From Actinomycetaceae bacterium (GTDB lineage Bacteria > Actinomycetota > Actinomycetes > Actinomycetales > Actinomycetaceae): a stretch of DNA of 64,000 nucleotides. Shown piece by piece: positions 60,589 to 64,000 of the stretch. How positions within the stretch are numbered: the first letter of the stretch is position 1; each line of letters starts with the position of its first letter. The position numbers and the translations under genes are program-made. The stretch is taken from contig JAUNAP010000001.1 of NCBI GenBank assembly GCA_030527545.1, positions 1 through 64,000 on the forward strand, given 5' to 3'. The notes beneath the pieces are model-generated. The model did no database searches, had not been told where the DNA came from, and saw only the letters and a program-made list of their open reading frames with translations.

Positions 60589-61551
60589 GTGACAGCTGAG
60601 AAGGCTGCCTTCCCCGGCTACACTATTGCCGCCATCGTCCCCGCCTACAACGAAGAGGTCACGATCGCTCAGGTCGTGACCGACCTGCGCGAGGCAGTTC
60701 CGGGAATGCGTGTCTACGTGTTCGACAACGCCTCTAGTGACGAGACATCGGCGAGGGCATTACAGGCCGGGGCGATCGTTCGTCACGTCAAGCGTCCCGG
60801 CAAAGGCAACGTCGTGCGCGAGGCGTTCGCCGACATCGACGCCGACATTTACCTCATGATCGACGGTGACGACACGTACGACGCCTCGTGTGCCCGCGGC
60901 ATGATCGCGCGCCTCATCGACCATAGGCTCGATCACGTGCTTGGTTGCCGCGTCGACAACCCCAACGCCTCCGCCTACCGTCCCGGTCACGCCCAGGGCA
61001 ACCGCGCATTCAATGCGCTCGTTTCCCGGCTCTTCGGCGACTCCGTCACCGACATGCTCTCGGGGTACAGGGTTTTCTCTCGACGTTTCGTCAAGTCCTT
61101 TCCTGCGCTATCACGCGCATTCGAGATCGAAACGGAGCTCACGGTTCACTCGATGGGGCTGCGCGTGAGGCAGGAGGAGTATCCCGTCGGCTTCAAGGAC
61201 CGCCCAGCGGGATCGGAGTCGAAGCTCAACACCTACAGGGACGGAATCGCCATACTTTCCCTCATCAGCAGACTGTTCATCCTCGAACGTCCCGCACTCT
61301 TCTACGGTGTCATCGGCGGCTTCTTGGGTGTCCTCGGCCTCCTCTTGGGGATTCCCGTCGTCGTAGAGTACGCGTATACGGGACTGGTGCCGCGGTTCCC
61401 AACAGCGATCCTCGCGGCCTCACTCGTCACGCTCGCCGTGATCGTGGGCACCTTGGGTACGATCATGGCCGGGCAGCTGCGAGCGCGGCGCGAAGCGACC
61501 CGGATTGCCTATCTTGCCCAACCGTCGCTGCCCGAGATGCTTGGGGTGTAA
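60589..61551 (+). CDS. GT2 polyprenyl-phosphate glycosyltransferase with C-terminal membrane helices (GtrB-like)
   Basis: Transferase of 320 residues. Residues 1-215 are a DPM1-type GT2 domain: AIVPAYNEEVTIAQVVTDL, VFDNASSDETS, MIDGDDTYDA and DMLSGYRVFSRRFVKSFP. Two helices follow (YGVIGGFLGVLGLLLGIPVV and AILAASLVTLAVIVGTLGTI) and a basic tail. This is the GtrB/ArnC-like layout in which the membrane part is fused, unlike the two GT2 - DUF2304 pairs. It should make an undecaprenyl-phosphate sugar and lies 6 nt before the DUF6020 gene, its likely user. Confidence 0.9.
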   Translation: MTAEKAAFPGYTIAAIVPAYNEEVTIAQVVTDLREAVPGMRVYVFDNASSDETSARALQAGAIVRHVKRPGKGNVVREAFADIDADIYLMIDGDDTYDASCARGMIARLIDHRLDHVLGCRVDNPNASAYRPGHAQGNRAFNALVSRLFGDSVTDMLSGYRVFSRRFVKSFPALSRAFEIETELTVHSMGLRVRQEEYPVGFKDRPAGSESKLNTYRDGIAILSLISRLFILERPALFYGVIGGFLGVLGLLLGIPVVVEYAYTGLVPRFPTAILAASLVTLAVIVGTLGTIMAGQLRARREATRIAYLAQPSLPEMLGV

Positions 61552-61557
61552 GTAACT

Positions 61558-63159
61558 GTGCGTCGGTGGATCTCCTGTGCGGTTTTCGCGTGCGTATTCG
61601 TCGTGGTCGACGTGCTCGCCCAAACGATTGGCGGGGGCGTATCGGGAGCACGGGTTGCTTTTGTCTCCGTCGGCGCTCTGCTCGCCGCCGTGATCGTGAC
61701 GGCGAGTAAATCGGGCGACGCTCCTGTGCACTGGCCGGGCGGATCGCCTGTTCGTGAATTGGCGAAGGGGGGCGCGTCCGCTCTTGTTGCTCTTGGCGCA
61801 TGGGTGATCTTTTGGGGCGCCCTCTTTCCTTACGTGTCGATGAACGACACCGTCTCGATCATGCATTCTCCGCTTCGGGTCTCCAATCAGCATCCGCTGG
61901 TCTACGGCGTCTTCTTGCGTGCGCTCGGCATCGGCGGAGACGAGGCATCCTACCTGCCCGGTGTCATTGCCTACGTTGGCGTGCAGATGCTCCTGTGGTT
62001 CGCCACGCTCGCATGCGCCCTCGCTTACGCGCGCTGGTGGGGGAGTCCGCGATGGGTTCGCCTCGTTGTCGTGGCCTGGTGGGCTCTCAATCCCATCGTC
62101 GCCAACTACACGTTCGCGGTCGTCAAGGACGCCCTGTGGGGACCGTTCGCCGTGCTCCTATCGCTCGCGTGCCACTACGTCTACGTTTGTTCGCGCGCGG
62201 GGGAGGCCCATCGGCTGCGGTTTGCCTTCTGGCTGCCTACGGGAGCGATCCTCATCGGATTCATGGTTTTGCGAAATAACGCGCTGGCGGTGGCGCTCGT
62301 GGCCGCGCTCATGCTCGCGTGGTGGGGGCGGCGCAGCTGGAAGATTGCCTGCCCGGTGCTCGCTGTGGCCCTCGCCATCGGTTTTGTCCCGGGCAAGATT
62401 TCTGAACACTATCTGGGCCCACACAAGAGCGTGGAGGCGATGGCGGTCCCCCTCCAGACGACGGCCTATGCTCTCAAGGTGGAACCGAGCTGCATCGGGC
62501 CTAAGTATCGGTCGGTGTTGAATCGTATCCTGCCGATCGAGCAGTGGGCGTCACTGTATTACCCGACCAACGTCGACGCGATCAAATACAATGCTCAGTT
62601 CCGCAGCGAACTTGCCGATCAGCATGCAGGCGAACTCATGGCCGGCTGGAGGATTGCGGCTGAAAAATGCCCCACCGTCATCGCCGAGGGCTTCGGACGT
62701 CACACGCAAGACGGATGGCGGATCGACTCGACGTTGCTGGGAAACGACGATCAATCCTTCTTTACGGCGCCGGTGTCTAACGCCTGCGGCTCACAGACAT
62801 GCCAACGCGACCTGGCTGCCCCACTGATAGATCGAGGTCTCAGCCCACAGCCGTGGTGGCCTACGGGCTTTTCCAGCGAGCTCACGTCGGCGGGACGCGC
62901 GGTAGCATCTTCTCCGCTCGGAAAAATAGGCCCCTGGATGTGGGCCCTCGTCCTCCTCGGCGTCGGTTTTGCCGCGCGACGACGGACGGGGGAGGCCCTC
63001 GCACTGTTTGGGGTCGCCGCGTTGATCTGGGGGAGCCTGCTCGTCGCCGCCCCGACCTTCCATCCCTTGAGGTACTTCCAGTTCGTTGTCCCGCTGTCCG
63101 CCGTCGGGCTGGCGATCCTCACTGGCGGACGGGCGGGAAAGGCGCGAGAAGACGCTTAG
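61558..63159 (+). CDS. DUF6020 multi-membrane protein (candidate GT-C glycosyltransferase)
   Basis: Membrane protein of 533 residues with about ten helices. DUF6020 features are YVSMNDTVSIMH in the first large loop and SNQHPLVYGVFLRAL, then WALNPIVANYTFAVVKDALW and a C-terminal HPLRYFQFVVPLS. An extracytoplasmic segment between about 300 and 430 contains four cysteines (PSCIG, EKCPT, SNACGSQTCQ). The loop acid and topology again fit a GT-C enzyme. GTG start, directly after a GtrB-like gene, suggesting a donor synthase and transferase pair. Function not established. Confidence 0.8.
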   Translation: MRRWISCAVFACVFVVVDVLAQTIGGGVSGARVAFVSVGALLAAVIVTASKSGDAPVHWPGGSPVRELAKGGASALVALGAWVIFWGALFPYVSMNDTVSIMHSPLRVSNQHPLVYGVFLRALGIGGDEASYLPGVIAYVGVQMLLWFATLACALAYARWWGSPRWVRLVVVAWWALNPIVANYTFAVVKDALWGPFAVLLSLACHYVYVCSRAGEAHRLRFAFWLPTGAILIGFMVLRNNALAVALVAALMLAWWGRRSWKIACPVLAVALAIGFVPGKISEHYLGPHKSVEAMAVPLQTTAYALKVEPSCIGPKYRSVLNRILPIEQWASLYYPTNVDAIKYNAQFRSELADQHAGELMAGWRIAAEKCPTVIAEGFGRHTQDGWRIDSTLLGNDDQSFFTAPVSNACGSQTCQRDLAAPLIDRGLSPQPWWPTGFSSELTSAGRAVASSPLGKIGPWMWALVLLGVGFAARRRTGEALALFGVAALIWGSLLVAAPTFHPLRYFQFVVPLSAVGLAILTGGRAGKAREDA

Positions 63160-64000
63160 CCGCGCCGCGTGAGCACGGCTTTGGCTCGGCGTAGAGTGCG
63201 CACGAGAGGCCGGGCGGGATCGAGAACCCGATTGGCTAGGGCGGCCAGCTGCGAGATGGACTCGCGGATCTGTTCAAGCTGCTCGCTCAATGCGTTTTCG
63301 GCATCATGGCGGCTGACTCGGCTCGCCTGCTCGTTCGCATCGATACGTGCTTCGAGCCGGTCGAGGCGTCGGACGAGATCCTCGTAGCGGCGGCGTTCGT
63401 CCCCGAAGCGGGCGCCGAGATAAAGCAGCAGCCCGAGGTTCGTCGCCTCGGCGTTCACCCACTCACGCAGGAGGCGGTCTCGATGGGCCGCATCAGTAGC
63501 GGCATGCATGCCGGCGAGGTCGAGGGTCGAATTGCCTTCATTCCCGGTGAGACCTGGGCGCTGATGCCAGTGGGCGAGGGCGTGGTCGGAATCGATGAAC
63601 CCGATCTCGCCGGCCAGTGCGAGTCGAACGTGGAGATCCCAGTCCTCTACGACCGGCAGAGTCGGATCGATGCCACCGCACGTGGCAAGGGCCTCGCGGC
63701 GGTAGAGCACCGAGATGGGCACCCCCTGGTTCTCCTCGGCGAGCCTGGCGAGGGAAATACGGGTGATCTCCGGCCACGCGGGCACACGCGACGTCTCGAC
63801 GATGCCCTCCCCGCGCAACTCCTCGTAGACGATGTCGGTTCTGACAAAGACCGCAGTGCACGTGGGATGGGCATCCGCGTAGGCGAGGGTGCGTTCGAGA
63901 AAGGTTGGATCCCACGTGTCGTCGTCATCGTGGACCGCAATGAACGGGGCTTCGCCCGCGTCGATACCGCAGGCGAGCGAGCCTGAGCGCTCGAGCGGGC
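63156..64000 (-). CDS. GT2 glycosyltransferase with C-terminal coiled coil (partial, runs off the window)
   Basis: Only the C-terminal 281 residues are in the window; the N-terminus lies beyond 64000. The visible part starts inside the GT2 domain: PFIAVHDDDDTWDPTFLERT is the metal-binding region, followed by ISVLYRREALATCGGIDPTL and VEDWDLHVRLALAG. After about residue 200 a helical, heptad-like region follows (YEDLVRRLDRLEARIDANEQ and ALSEQLEQIRESISQLAAL), a likely coiled coil for oligomerisation or length control. It is convergent with the DUF6020 gene, with a 4-nt overlap. The internal TTG at 63818 is not the real start. Confidence 0.87.
   Translation of the reverse strand, partial: PLERSGSLACGIDAGEAPFIAVHDDDDTWDPTFLERTLAYADAHPTCTAVFVRTDIVYEELRGEGIVETSRVPAWPEITRISLARLAEENQGVPISVLYRREALATCGGIDPTLPVVEDWDLHVRLALAGEIGFIDSDHALAHWHQRPGLTGNEGNSTLDLAGMHAATDAAHRDRLLREWVNAEATNLGLLLYLGARFGDERRRYEDLVRRLDRLEARIDANEQASRVSRHDAENALSEQLEQIRESISQLAALANRVLDPARPLVRTLRRAKAVLTRRG

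Overview
The window is high-GC, densely packed DNA from an actinobacterium, most likely a member of the Actinomycetaceae (Actinomyces/Schaalia group). The evidence is the codon bias, frequent GTG starts, the actinobacterial-only DUF3117 protein, the actinobacterial-type DapD, a conserved MgtE_N - DUF1003 - Mrp - O-methyltransferase cluster, LCP cell-wall ligases and many start codons lying 6-7 nt behind a TANNNT hexamer (leaderless mRNAs). Genus is inference. No tRNA, rRNA, CRISPR array, insertion sequence or prophage gene was recognised.

Region 1 (1-20.9 kb) is mostly housekeeping: an MFS exporter; a one-carbon operon (candidate ZTP riboswitch, glyA, folD, a BMP-type lipoprotein, exonuclease III); a YihY/BrkB membrane protein; galK - mannose-1-P guanylyltransferase - LOG hydrolase; DUF3117; the leftward Mrp cluster, ending in a methyltransferase that seems to start at ATT; typA; an Nramp metal transporter with an inverted repeat upstream; and an exported NlpC/P60 hydrolase coupled to a membrane-anchored protein.

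Region 2 (20.9-30.7 kb) is a surface-glycan cassette. It encodes an aminotransferase, oxidoreductase, acetyltransferase and UDP-sugar 6-dehydrogenase that together should make UDP-2,3-diacetamido-2,3-dideoxy-glucuronic acid, plus three GT-B glycosyltransferases and a Wzx-type flippase. A GT2 - DUF2304 pair sits inside it in the opposite orientation with its own promoter.

Region 3 (30.7-43.8 kb) returns to core genes: ferredoxin, DapC, citrate synthase, TM2 protein, an unknown protein, DapD, Maf, a class III nucleotide cyclase, a two-component system, a GtrA flippase, purK, purE and galE.

Region 4 (43.8-64 kb, continuing past the end) is a large envelope-polysaccharide region: a second GT2 - DUF2304 pair with an OatA-like acyltransferase; a leftward operon of two LCP ligases, GtrA and DUF6541; and a rightward series of GlfT1-like and GT2 transferases, UDP-galactopyranose mutase, a Wzm/Wzt ABC exporter, a second DUF6541 protein, an acyltransferase, two more GT2 enzymes, a DUF6020 protein and a truncated GT2. 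Read together, GalE and Glf supply UDP-galactofuranose, the ABC exporter moves a Galf-type polymer out, polyprenyl-phosphate sugars are made by three GT2 modules (two with a separate DUF2304 subunit, one with fused membrane helices), GtrA proteins flip them, the three multi-membrane proteins (DUF6541 twice, DUF6020) are candidate GT-C side-chain transferases, and the LCP proteins attach the product to peptidoglycan. This multi-module decoration machinery is the most interesting content of the window. Its overall function is inferred from family and gene context.
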